A DNA stretch of 10,590 bases from CAYWXV01 sp964462535. Lineage in GTDB: Bacteria; Bacteroidota; Ignavibacteria; OLB7. Shown one piece after another: positions 1-7,267 of this stretch. The stretch spans positions 1 to 10,590 of the forward strand of contig CAYWXV010000080.1 of assembly GCA_964462535.1 (NCBI GenBank). Direction: 5' to 3'. The notes under the pieces were generated by a model, which made no database searches, was not told the DNA's origin, and saw only the letters and a list, made by a program, of their open reading frames with translations. The first letter of the stretch is position 1, and each line of letters starts with the position of its first letter. The position numbers were made by a program, and so were the translations under genes.

Positions 1-81
1 GAAGATCTTCTTGACGAGATGTTCGCGCTCTTCCTGGAGATCGCGGAAGGTGCTGGATATGAAGACGCGGAGGTCGGGCAT
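1..81 (-). CDS. DUF4062-domain protein, N-terminal 27 codons only (paralog A, partial)
   Basis: The gene starts with ATG at 81-79 and runs off the left edge, so only 27 codons are visible. They read MPDLRVFISSTF, then RDLQEEREHLVKKIF, which is the DUF4062 opening seen in genes B and C; it differs from C only at residue 3 (D for E). The start is fixed by this alignment, because C begins with MPEL. Positions 23-55 are identical base for base to 3724-3756 in gene B (33 bp). The gene lies 47 bp downstream of the stop of B on the same strand, so co-transcription with B is likely. There is no clear Shine-Dalgarno sequence upstream (the leader ends CTCCGCATC). By homology the rest should be a NACHT-TPR protein, but that part is outside the window and it could also be truncated. 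The call as a DUF4062 family start is secure; the full architecture is inferred. Confidence 0.85.
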   Translation of the reverse strand, partial: MPDLRVFISSTFRDLQEEREHLVKKIF

Positions 82-128
82 GATGCGGAGTTGGGAGTCG
101 TTGACTGTCTTTTGTCACGTTCAATCGC

Positions 129-3100
129 TCACTGCGTCGCGTCCATTCCGTCTGAACGACCGCGCTCGGGATTCGCGACCCCTTCCATCTCTTCAATCCG
201 ATGGCGGTAAATCGCCCAGGGGCTGCTCTCAAGCAGCGATTGGTGGAGTCGCAACGCCTCCGTTCGATGTTGACTGTCGGATGGATCGAGTTTCCATAAC
301 CGATAGTGTAGTTCAGCAACTTGACGGAGGGATGTTGCAGGTTCGTCCGGTCTGGTGCGGTCGCGCAGCATTGACTGCAGCATCGCGGTCGCGGACGCAC
401 GGTTCCCCTCGGCGGCGACGACTCGTGCCAGCAGGACTCCAGCATCAACACTGCGGTCCCTGTTCAAACCACTGTTCGGGGCCACGTCGTGCTGATCGAG
501 CAGGGTCCGAACAAAGCCAAGAGTTTTGATGCGCCAATCGCCGTGACTTCCATGTGTCTGTATGTCCAAGTCATGCACAAACGCGGTCAGATACTCGGGC
601 ACACTATGGCCACCCTCCTCGACAATATCCACCATAACATTCGCCATCGTGTTAAGCCAGTGGGTGTGGTATGATCGATTGCCAAGAGCGAGATGTTCAT
701 CGGCTGCAATCCTGAGACCGTCAAGCGCTTCTGCGTAGTCCCCTTTGCTCCAGAGAGCTGTGGCGCGGTTGCCAATTGCCACTGCAAGGCCGTTCCGATC
801 TCCAAGTTCACGAGCAATCTCTTCCTGCAGTGCGAAGCACGTCAGGGCCTCGTCGTACTCCCCACGAATCGAATGAATGAGTGCGCGATTTCCAGCGCAG
901 GATGCCACGCTACCGCGTTCCCCCAACTCCTGAACGAGAGCTTCCTGCTTAGCGTAGTTGTCAAGCGCCTCATCATACATTCCAAGATTGAAATAGGTAA
1001 GCCCGCGATTGCCGTATGCCGAGGCCAGTCCACTCCGATCTCCAAGCTCCTGGCAGATCGCCTCCTGCCCGGCATAGCAATTCAATGCCTCGTCGGCCTC
1101 ACCAAGTCGCGTATGAACCAATCCACGATTGCCTAGCGCGCTTGCAAGGCCGACACGATCGCCCAGTTCACGAGCGATCCGCTCATGCTCCTTGTGGCAG
1201 GCAAGAGCCTCCGCATTGTCGCCGCGATCGGAGAGAACAAGCCCGCGGTTGCCGACGGCGGCGCCGGTCATGCGGCGATTTCCCAGCGCCCTGGCGATCC
1301 TCTCGCACTCCGAGAAACTGGCGAGCGCATCCGCGTAGCCTCCTCGATTCCACTGCACCAGACCGCGATTGCCGATAACACGTGCAAGGCTTCGCCGGTC
1401 ACCACGCTCGCGTACGATTTGTTCTTGCCGAGCAAAACAGTCAAGGGCTTCGACATACTCCCCCCGTTTCCACTGCACCAGTCCGCGGTTGCCGACCGCT
1501 GATGCTAACGCCTGTCGATCCCCATCCTCGGTTGCCAGCTGTTCTCCCTCGGAGAACCAGTCAAGAGCCGCGACATAATCACCGCAGTCGTAACGGACAA
1601 GTCCACGCTGAGTGACCGCGATCCCAAGGATGTTCCGATCGTTCAGTTCCCGCGCAATCTGCTCACTCTCGCTTGCGGCCCCCTCGGCCTCGTCAACCCG
1701 TCCGTGTTGCAGTAGCACTGCGGAAAGGGTTGTCATGACCCTTGCCGCCTCCGAGCGACGGTTTGTTCCCATGAGACTGGATATCTGTCGACCAAGCAAG
1801 TGCTCGGCTTCGTCCCATGCGCCCAGGTCAACACACAACGACGCAACTTCGGCGAGAATCCGACCAAGCTCCTCCGTCCCGGGGTTGCTCTCCTTCGCCC
1901 ATGCGTCAATCTGTTGTACGTAGGCCGTGCCAACGCGGTCCGTTTGATGTATGGACCAGAGCCTCAGCACCTCGTACTCATCCGACTGCCACAACAGATC
2001 GAAGCGTTCGATTGACAGGAGGGTGTCCTCAAGCTCTTTGCGTAAACCGAGCTGCTCCAGTGCATGCAACAGTTCCCTCGTCGCACGGAGTGTTGCATCT
2101 GCGTGCCGGAAGTAGACTGCAAGCCGTTCGTGCGCTTCGTTGCGATTTCGTGCTGCGAGGAGGTAGCGAGCCTCGACCGCCCGGCGCAGGTAGCTGTGGA
2201 AGAAACCCAGGAGTCCATCGTGTCTCACCAGGTGGTAGTCGAGTCCCGGCAACAGTGTCGAGAGATTCAATCGCCCGATGCCAGTCAGTTCGACGAGCTC
2301 CTCTTCGCCCAGCCCCTGTCTGGAGGCCCAGATTGACGTCAGCACATCACATATGAGCTGCTCTGAGTAATCGTGCTCCAGCCGATCGAGCACCCGCTGG
2401 AACAGCCCATCCGTCCCGTCTGTCGCCAGCAAGGACGCTACTACATTTTCCAGTTCTTCGTGGTTTCCATGGAGCCGCAATTCCTCCACCAATGTCCGCA
2501 AGAACAGTGGGTGTGCTGACTTTGGATCATGCGCTATTTGTCTGGCCAAATGTGCCGGAAGAGTCTTGTGGTATTCGCCAAGACACTGCACGACAACCGT
2601 TTCCCGCTCCTCTGTGTTCAGGGGCACGAGATCAAGCTCGCTCCATCCACGGCGTCGAAACTCTGTCAGCGTCTTCTCGCCGGTGCTGGAGATCAGAAGT
2701 TTCAGCCCGGGTGGCATCACAGGCGGGAGCCAGTGTAAATCAAGAGCATGACCCATTAGCTGGTCAAGCCCATCGATCACCAGTAGAACGGGATGCCCCA
2801 AACCGAAGCCGAGCCAGTTCGCAAAGTCGCGCTCCATCTCTCCCTGCTTCGAAGGCACTTCTTCGGTTCGCTCGAAACGCGACTTGATTTCCGACATGAC
2901 GTGGTTGATGAGACCAAGATGATCTGCGTCCCCGGCGCCGACCCCGATATAGTGTTCAATAATTGCCACGTCGGGTTGTGAGACACGCACGTGATTGCAC
3001 CAGAAGGCCGCCAGTGAGCTCTTGCCGCATCCGCTACCGGCGTGAAGAACCAGCTGCTGATCGTCCGATGCATACCAGTCTTCAAGTTGCCGGACATACT

Positions 3101-3791
3101 TCGGATTGGGAACGTACCCGTGAACGCGACTAGCTGCGAAGGCACGGTGTCGAGCTCGCTCCTGGTTGAGTGGCGTACGGGACTCGACGACAGCAAAGTC
3201 GCGGTCGAGGGTCTGAATGAGGTCCCTGTAGACGGCGGCCCCCAATGAACGCGGATCGCTGTATTCCTGGACGATCAGTCCCGCCTGGTAGACACGATTC
3301 TTGAGTTCCTGCAAGCGAGTGGACTCGGCCGATGCATCACCAACAGATAAGCGGTTGGGTTTCCGGAAGTAGAATCGAGCGGATGTATCCCCGTGACATG
3401 GATGGTTGAGTACGGCATGCTGAAACTCCAGATCCAGAATAGAAGCTCCCCTGGCGGCCGCTTCCGTTATCCAAGGCCAACGGCGTATCAGATCCGGGTC
3501 CTTGTGATACTCCGTCAAATCAGGCACGTAGCCATAGCGGTCACCAGTGATGCCAATGAAATAGGGGCGACACCGGTCTATCTCATCCAGGCAGATCTTG
3601 ATGACCCCCTCTCGCTCGATTTGCTGCTCGGTAACTCCCCATCGCAGATCGATCTCGGTAAACGTCACACCCCGCTCACGACAGAGCGCGCGGATTTCCG
3701 GGAAGATCTTCTTCACGAGGTGCTCGCGCTCTTCCTGGAGATCGCGGAAGGTGCTGCTGATAAACACTCGGAGTTCGTCGGGTGTACCCAT
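129..3791 (-). CDS. DUF4062-NACHT-TPR STAND NTPase (paralog B, 1220 aa)
   Basis: Complete ORF, ATG at 3791 to TGA at 131-129. Residues 7-145 are DUF4062 (RVFISSTF at 8-15, DLRWG at 48-52, CRPYFIGITGDRYG at 74-87). A NACHT/STAND NTPase follows: Walker A at 251-259 (AGSGCGKSS, Lys257) and Walker B at 335-345 (VLLVIDGLDQL, Asp340). HPLFLRT (427-433) and FFHSYLRRAVEARYL (530-544) mark the helical and winged-helix part behind the NTPase. Ten TPR units, each marked by a turn such as GEYVEAL, start at 657, 697 and so on to 1017, exactly 40 residues apart. A helical tail of unknown role ends the protein. No signal peptide or membrane segment is visible, so it is probably cytosolic. B is the divergent member: its NTPase is roughly half identical to those of C and D, and it has DGLDQ where they have DGLNQ. 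By family analogy the TPRs sense, the NTPase switches, and DUF4062 signals or recruits; the ligand is unknown. The start is supported by alignment to A and C. Confidence 0.96.
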   Translation of the reverse strand: MGTPDELRVFISSTFRDLQEEREHLVKKIFPEIRALCRERGVTFTEIDLRWGVTEQQIEREGVIKICLDEIDRCRPYFIGITGDRYGYVPDLTEYHKDPDLIRRWPWITEAAARGASILDLEFQHAVLNHPCHGDTSARFYFRKPNRLSVGDASAESTRLQELKNRVYQAGLIVQEYSDPRSLGAAVYRDLIQTLDRDFAVVESRTPLNQERARHRAFAASRVHGYVPNPKYVRQLEDWYASDDQQLVLHAGSGCGKSSLAAFWCNHVRVSQPDVAIIEHYIGVGAGDADHLGLINHVMSEIKSRFERTEEVPSKQGEMERDFANWLGFGLGHPVLLVIDGLDQLMGHALDLHWLPPVMPPGLKLLISSTGEKTLTEFRRRGWSELDLVPLNTEERETVVVQCLGEYHKTLPAHLARQIAHDPKSAHPLFLRTLVEELRLHGNHEELENVVASLLATDGTDGLFQRVLDRLEHDYSEQLICDVLTSIWASRQGLGEEELVELTGIGRLNLSTLLPGLDYHLVRHDGLLGFFHSYLRRAVEARYLLAARNRNEAHERLAVYFRHADATLRATRELLHALEQLGLRKELEDTLLSIERFDLLWQSDEYEVLRLWSIHQTDRVGTAYVQQIDAWAKESNPGTEELGRILAEVASLCVDLGAWDEAEHLLGRQISSLMGTNRRSEAARVMTTLSAVLLQHGRVDEAEGAASESEQIARELNDRNILGIAVTQRGLVRYDCGDYVAALDWFSEGEQLATEDGDRQALASAVGNRGLVQWKRGEYVEALDCFARQEQIVRERGDRRSLARVIGNRGLVQWNRGGYADALASFSECERIARALGNRRMTGAAVGNRGLVLSDRGDNAEALACHKEHERIARELGDRVGLASALGNRGLVHTRLGEADEALNCYAGQEAICQELGDRSGLASAYGNRGLTYFNLGMYDEALDNYAKQEALVQELGERGSVASCAGNRALIHSIRGEYDEALTCFALQEEIARELGDRNGLAVAIGNRATALWSKGDYAEALDGLRIAADEHLALGNRSYHTHWLNTMANVMVDIVEEGGHSVPEYLTAFVHDLDIQTHGSHGDWRIKTLGFVRTLLDQHDVAPNSGLNRDRSVDAGVLLARVVAAEGNRASATAMLQSMLRDRTRPDEPATSLRQVAELHYRLWKLDPSDSQHRTEALRLHQSLLESSPWAIYRHRIEEMEGVANPERGRSDGMDATQ
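624..1823 (-). repeat. TPR-coding 120-bp tandem array of gene B (10 units)
   Basis: Ten in-frame 120-bp units code for 40-residue TPRs, with no insertion or deletion between them. The two units transcribed first (nearest 1823) are the most divergent. From the third on, most share a GNRGLV helix start and an (I/V)xxELGDR hinge. Some DNA is also well preserved one unit apart: 1350-1375 and 1470-1495 differ at only a few of 26 bases. This points to unit duplication or exchange within this gene. Confidence 0.93.
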
Positions 3792-3797
3792 AGCGAA

Positions 3798-3866
3798 TTA
3801 CATCACTGAGTAGATATCGCAGCCCGCCGTGGGCGGAAAGACGTGGAGTTCGTTCGTTGCGCTCAT
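3798..3866 (-). pseudogene. 22-codon mini-ORF between C and B, possible vestige of a family start
   Basis: ATG at 3866-3864 overlaps the TGA of gene C in an ATGA arrangement. The frame ends with TAA at 3800-3798, six bases before the ATG of B. Its first residues, MSATNELHVF, resemble the start of B (MGTPDELRVF), and 14 of 18 bases match across the NELHVF/DELRVF codons. After that the similarity is lost (PPTAGCDIYSVM). It may be the leftover start of a deleted paralog, a coupling peptide linking translation of C and B, or chance. There is no Shine-Dalgarno sequence before it. A functional peptide is the least supported reading. Confidence 0.4.
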
Positions 3867-6800
3867 GATGGCTCCCCGGCTGTCTTCAATTCCTCGATAT
3901 AGGTCAAATAGGTTTGATTCTTCGTGGCCGCGTACATCTTTTCGTTCAACGCCAGCGCCTCTTCTCGATAGCTGGCTTCGCCGAATCTCCACAGGAAGTA
4001 GTGGAGTTCGGCACGATGTGCTTCGTCGGTCGCATTGGCGAGCATACTGCTGAGCCGTTGCAGCGCAAGGTCGGTGCGTCCCTCGGCGCCCTCTATGTAT
4101 GCCATGAGAATCCGGGCGCTGAACTGAGAATCGGGCTTCGGCAGTTCGTCACTGATGGTAATGCATTCCCCGGCGCACGTTCGCGCGTAGGTGAGCGTCG
4201 CTGTCCGCCACGTTTCGAGTGTTGCGGCGGGGACGTATCGCGGCAGATAGTCCGGCATCCTGTCTGCCTGCGGCAGGTTCACCAGCACTCTCCCGATACC
4301 CTCAAGCCAGTAGGTAAGGCCATAGCGGAAGCCAATGGCGCGATGCACGTCGGCCGCGCGATGGAAGCACTCCAACGCCTGTTCATACTCCCCACGACTG
4401 TGGTGCAACCTTCCCATGTTCCCGTTGGCTATGCCGGCGCCACGGCGGAAACCCATTTCCTCACTGATGCGCAGGAAACGCTCGTAGCACTCGATCGCCC
4501 GATCATACTCACCAAGATTGGCGTATATCACGCCAATGTTTCCAATCACTATTGAAGCCCCATCGCGGTTGCCCAGCTCCTCACAGATACGCAATTGACG
4601 CTCGTAGCACTCGATCGCGCGATCATTCTCCCCGCGACCGGAGAAGACCATGGCCATGCCCCCGATCGCGTGAGAGATCTCGTAGCGGTCTCCCAACTCC
4701 TCCGCAATTCGCAGTTGACGCTCGAAGCATTCGATTCCGCGATCATACTCCCCCCGGCTGTCGTAAACACTCCCCATACTCCCGATCGCTGCGCAGATTC
4801 CTCGGCGGTCTCCCAACTCCGTGAAGAGTGCCAACGCGCGCTCAAATTCCTTGATGGCTTCGGCATACTCCCCGACCAACCCCAATAACGATCCCAGATG
4901 ATGACGCGCGGCCGCCTCCTCGTTCTTGTGGCCATGTTCGATCGCGGATGCAAGTCGCTGCCGGTTCAACGCGATGGCCTCGACCCACTCTCCAAGGCGC
5001 TGGAGAAGATCCGTGACACGACCGATGGCACGACTTCGCTCCCCGGCGTCTTCCATCGACCATTCCGCCAGTGCCCGACGGTACCTCCCCGCAACATCCG
5101 AATCCTCGCCCAGCGCTGACCAATAGGCAAGCACTTCATACTCTGATGGGCCCGTGAACAGCGACAGAAACACCGGCATGTTCGACAGACAGTCACGCAG
5201 ACGCTCGATTGCTCCACTGCTCTGGAATTGATAGCACAGTTCACTCGCCATACGTAGCGGCGGCACCCCGCTTGAAGTGATCAACGCGTTGACTGCACTC
5301 TGGAAGTACTCTGCGATCAACAAATGCGCTGCACGGCGCTTCGCTTCATCGGCCAGATAGCGCTTTTCGACGGCTCGGCGCAGGTAGTCGTGGAAGAACG
5401 TCAGGCGTCCTTCCTTCCTCACCAGGTGGTAATCGAGCCCGGCGACCATCGTGGCAGTCTTCAGCCGCGCAAGTCCGGTGATCTCGGACAGCTCTCGCTC
5501 GTCGAGGCCGAAGCGAGCGGCCGAGAGCAGACTCATTACATCGCGAACGGCTCGCTGTGAGTAATCGTCTTCCAGCCTTTCCAGCACGCGCTGGAACAGA
5601 TCCTCGGTTCCGGTGGCTTCGAGGTAGCTCGCAATCTTCGCGTCGAGTTCCTCGTGACGACCGACGAGGCGAATCTCCTCGAGTACCGTCTTGAGGAACA
5701 ACGGGTGACCACACTTGTAGTCCGTCGCGATGCGTTTGATCTGCTCGGGGTTAAGGGACTTGCGATACTCCGCCAGATACCGGACGATGATCGTCTCACG
5801 TTCGGCCTCGGTCAATGCCTGCATGCCGAAGCGGACCCATCCTCGCTTCTCCAACTCCACCAGCGTCCCTTCCACCGTTGAACTGAGGATGAGCCGAATG
5901 GATGGTGCAATCACGTCCGGTATCCACCGCAGGTTGAGAGCGGTTCCTTGCAGCTGGTTGAGTCCGTCGAGGATGATCACTATCCGTTGGTCGAGCATCT
6001 GCAACGTGTGGTCGGCGTACCCAAACCACTGACCCAGAGCAGTCTCAATCTTCGCGGGATCTGATGGGATCTCTTCGTCGCGACCGAATCGTTCGTTGAT
6101 CTCCATGCAGATGTGCCGGATCACGGCATAGTGGTCGGTCGCGGTTGTGCCGATGCCGACGTAGTGTTCGATGACGTGTGCCTCGGGGTGCTTGCGGCGG
6201 TACTGTTCAGCCCAGAAGGCGAACAATGAACTCTTGCCCGAGCCACTCTCTGCATACGCGACCAGCGGTGGATCGTCGGACGTGACGTGATCGTTGAGCC
6301 GTTTGATATACAGAGGGTTGGCGATGTAGGCGCGGCGGCGACTGATGGCGAAGGCTTCGTGGCGCGAACGTTCCTGTTCAAGTGGTGTCGGTGGTTTTGC
6401 GTCGGCGAAGTCCTGCTTGATGATCCTCACCAGATCATCGTAAATCAACTCGCCGAGCGAAAATGGATCGCGGAACTCTTCGATGGTTGCGCCGCTCTGG
6501 CGGATGCGGTGCTGGTAGGCTTCGAGCCTGGTGCGTTCCTCGTCGTTGGAGTGCGCATCATCCAGGGATTCGCGGTGGCGGCGGAAGTAGAAGCGTGCCC
6601 GGTCGTGGGGTATGGACGGCATTGACGTCATTGACGCTTTGGGCGCCAACGATGCGTTGAGCACGGCGTATTGCGCTTCCATCTCGGTGATGGACATGCC
6701 GTCGATAGTGGCGTCCTCGATCCAGGTGTATTGAGTGAGGAGTTCGGGATCCTTTTGAATGTCGAGGTAGCTGGGGACGAAGCCGTATCGGTCACCGGTG

Positions 6801-7033
6801 ATGCCGATGAAGTAGGGACGGCACTTGTCCACTTCTTCCAGACAGGTGCGAATCACTTGTCCCAGGACCACGTCTTCGTCGGTCAGTCCCCATCGCAAGT
6901 CAACCTCCGTAAACGTGATCCCCCGCTCGCGACAGAGCGCGCGGATCTCCGGGAAGATCTTTTTGACAAGATGCTCCCGCTCTTCCTGCAAGTCACGAAA
7001 GGTGGAGGAGATGAATACGCGGAGTTCGGGCAT
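3863..7033 (-). CDS. DUF4062-NACHT-TPR STAND NTPase (paralog C, 1056 aa)
   Basis: Complete ORF, ATG at 7033 to TGA at 3865-3863. DUF4062 covers about residues 3-152 (RVFISSTF at 5-12, DLRWGLTDEDV at 45-55, CRPYFIGITGDRYG at 71-84, SITEMEAQYAVLN at 114-126). The NACHT NTPase has Walker A at 261-269 (AESGSGKSS, Lys267) and Walker B at 351-361 (IVIILDGLNQL, Asp356). HPLFLK (443-448) and FFHDYLRRAVEKRYL (546-560) belong to the helical and winged-helix segment behind it. Six TPR units start at 681, 721, 761, 801, 841 and 881, exactly 40 apart, of the LGN/GPSM2-like type (GEYDRAIECYERQLRI). A helical tail with LHYFLW (1010-1015) closes it. It is the shortest of the three. Between AVL and ARFYF it carries a loop longer than in B or D, containing a 9-bp tandem repeat. 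The leader is C-rich heptamer repeat with no Shine-Dalgarno sequence. Role: probable sensor-switch protein; target unknown. Confidence 0.96.
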   Translation of the reverse strand: MPELRVFISSTFRDLQEEREHLVKKIFPEIRALCRERGITFTEVDLRWGLTDEDVVLGQVIRTCLEEVDKCRPYFIGITGDRYGFVPSYLDIQKDPELLTQYTWIEDATIDGMSITEMEAQYAVLNASLAPKASMTSMPSIPHDRARFYFRRHRESLDDAHSNDEERTRLEAYQHRIRQSGATIEEFRDPFSLGELIYDDLVRIIKQDFADAKPPTPLEQERSRHEAFAISRRRAYIANPLYIKRLNDHVTSDDPPLVAYAESGSGKSSLFAFWAEQYRRKHPEAHVIEHYVGIGTTATDHYAVIRHICMEINERFGRDEEIPSDPAKIETALGQWFGYADHTLQMLDQRIVIILDGLNQLQGTALNLRWIPDVIAPSIRLILSSTVEGTLVELEKRGWVRFGMQALTEAERETIIVRYLAEYRKSLNPEQIKRIATDYKCGHPLFLKTVLEEIRLVGRHEELDAKIASYLEATGTEDLFQRVLERLEDDYSQRAVRDVMSLLSAARFGLDERELSEITGLARLKTATMVAGLDYHLVRKEGRLTFFHDYLRRAVEKRYLADEAKRRAAHLLIAEYFQSAVNALITSSGVPPLRMASELCYQFQSSGAIERLRDCLSNMPVFLSLFTGPSEYEVLAYWSALGEDSDVAGRYRRALAEWSMEDAGERSRAIGRVTDLLQRLGEWVEAIALNRQRLASAIEHGHKNEEAAARHHLGSLLGLVGEYAEAIKEFERALALFTELGDRRGICAAIGSMGSVYDSRGEYDRGIECFERQLRIAEELGDRYEISHAIGGMAMVFSGRGENDRAIECYERQLRICEELGNRDGASIVIGNIGVIYANLGEYDRAIECYERFLRISEEMGFRRGAGIANGNMGRLHHSRGEYEQALECFHRAADVHRAIGFRYGLTYWLEGIGRVLVNLPQADRMPDYLPRYVPAATLETWRTATLTYARTCAGECITISDELPKPDSQFSARILMAYIEGAEGRTDLALQRLSSMLANATDEAHRAELHYFLWRFGEASYREEALALNEKMYAATKNQTYLTYIEELKTAGEPS
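4274..4993 (-). repeat. TPR-coding 120-bp tandem array of gene C (6 units)
   Basis: Six in-frame 120-bp units, each opening with the turn GEY, GEN or GEW and containing a helix such as DRAIECYERQL. Units 3 to 5 are the most alike. They use the GNxGxxY...GEYDRAIECYE consensus shared with gene D and not the GNRGLV form of gene B. The last unit (GEYEQALECF) leads directly into the conserved tail through HRAIGFRYGL, a junction also seen in D. Confidence 0.93.
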
Positions 7034-7037
7034 GGTA

Positions 7038-7074
7038 GGGACTGGGGACTGGGTAATGGGGATTGGGGAATGGG
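7038..7074. repeat. G-rich heptamer tandem repeat directly upstream of gene C
   Basis: On the plus strand the tract reads as 7-bp units GGGACTG, GGGACTG, GGTAATG, GGGATTG, GGGAATG, then a partial unit. Read on the minus strand it is CCCCAGT/CCCCAAT-like, which resembles the STRR1 heptamer (CCCCA[A/G]T) described from filamentous cyanobacteria. It holds six runs of three or four G separated by 3-4 bases, so the plus strand (template strand for C) fits a G-quadruplex pattern. It ends four bases before the ATG of C, and the transcript leader would therefore be C-rich. Confidence 0.8.
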
Positions 7075-7116
7075 AGGAGGATTTGCTCGTTGGCGGTTGG
7101 CAGTCAAACGAACAAG

Positions 7117-7144
7117 GTCAAATGTCGAATGCCAAATGTCAAAG
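7117..7144. repeat. Second heptamer tandem repeat (GTCAAAT type)
   Basis: Four consecutive 7-bp units on the plus strand: GTCAAAT, GTCGAAT, GCCAAAT, GTCAAAG. It shares the period but not the sequence of the G-rich tract 43 bp away. No gene covers it. Its function is unknown; slippage-grown repeats of this size are common between genes in some large bacterial genomes. Confidence 0.65.
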
Positions 7145-7159
7145 GACCGATCCACGGCA

Positions 7160-7251
7160 TCCAACGTCTTCCACGGCGGATCTCTAACGCTCGCGTTCAG
7201 CGGGCATCTAACGCGAAGCGTCTAACTTCCGCCGCAGGCGGAGATCCAACG
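7160..7251. repeat. Cluster of five TCYAACG-like motifs with small palindromes
   Basis: The motif TCCAACG/TCTAACG (once TCTAACT) begins at 7160, 7183, 7207, 7221 and 7245, spaced 23, 24, 14 and 24 bases apart. Between copies lie short inverted repeats: AACGC-tc-GCGTT at 7186-7197, ACGC-gaa-GCGT at 7211-7221, and TCCGCC-gca-GGCGGA at 7228-7242. GGCGGA at 7175-7180 can also pair with 7228-7233, so two folds compete. This may be a degenerate palindromic intergenic element or a regulator binding region. I do not recognise it as a named element. Confidence 0.5.
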
Positions 7252-7267
7252 TGTCCAAGAGGGGACC

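Noticed and set aside
624..1823. Regular 120-bp periodicity resembling a CRISPR or non-coding satellite
   Set aside because: The period keeps frame, encodes TPR helices and diverges mainly at surface-type positions. There are no identical direct repeats with unique spacers.
3914..4555. 213-codon plus-strand ORF opposite gene C
   Set aside because: It overlaps the conserved tail and last TPR units of C. The protein shows periodic residues that simply mirror the repeat DNA.
7086..7108. Possible promoter for gene C (minus strand TTGACT, 17 bases, AAATCC)
   Set aside because: The -35-like hexamer is good but the -10 position matches TATAAT very poorly, and TTGAC here belongs to the neighbourhood of the heptamer repeat. 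Not enough to call.
6883..7164. Minus-strand ORF of 93 codons covering the D-C gap and the start of C
   Set aside because: It runs out of frame through the conserved start of C and through heptamer repeats, giving a proline- and serine-rich translation without motif.
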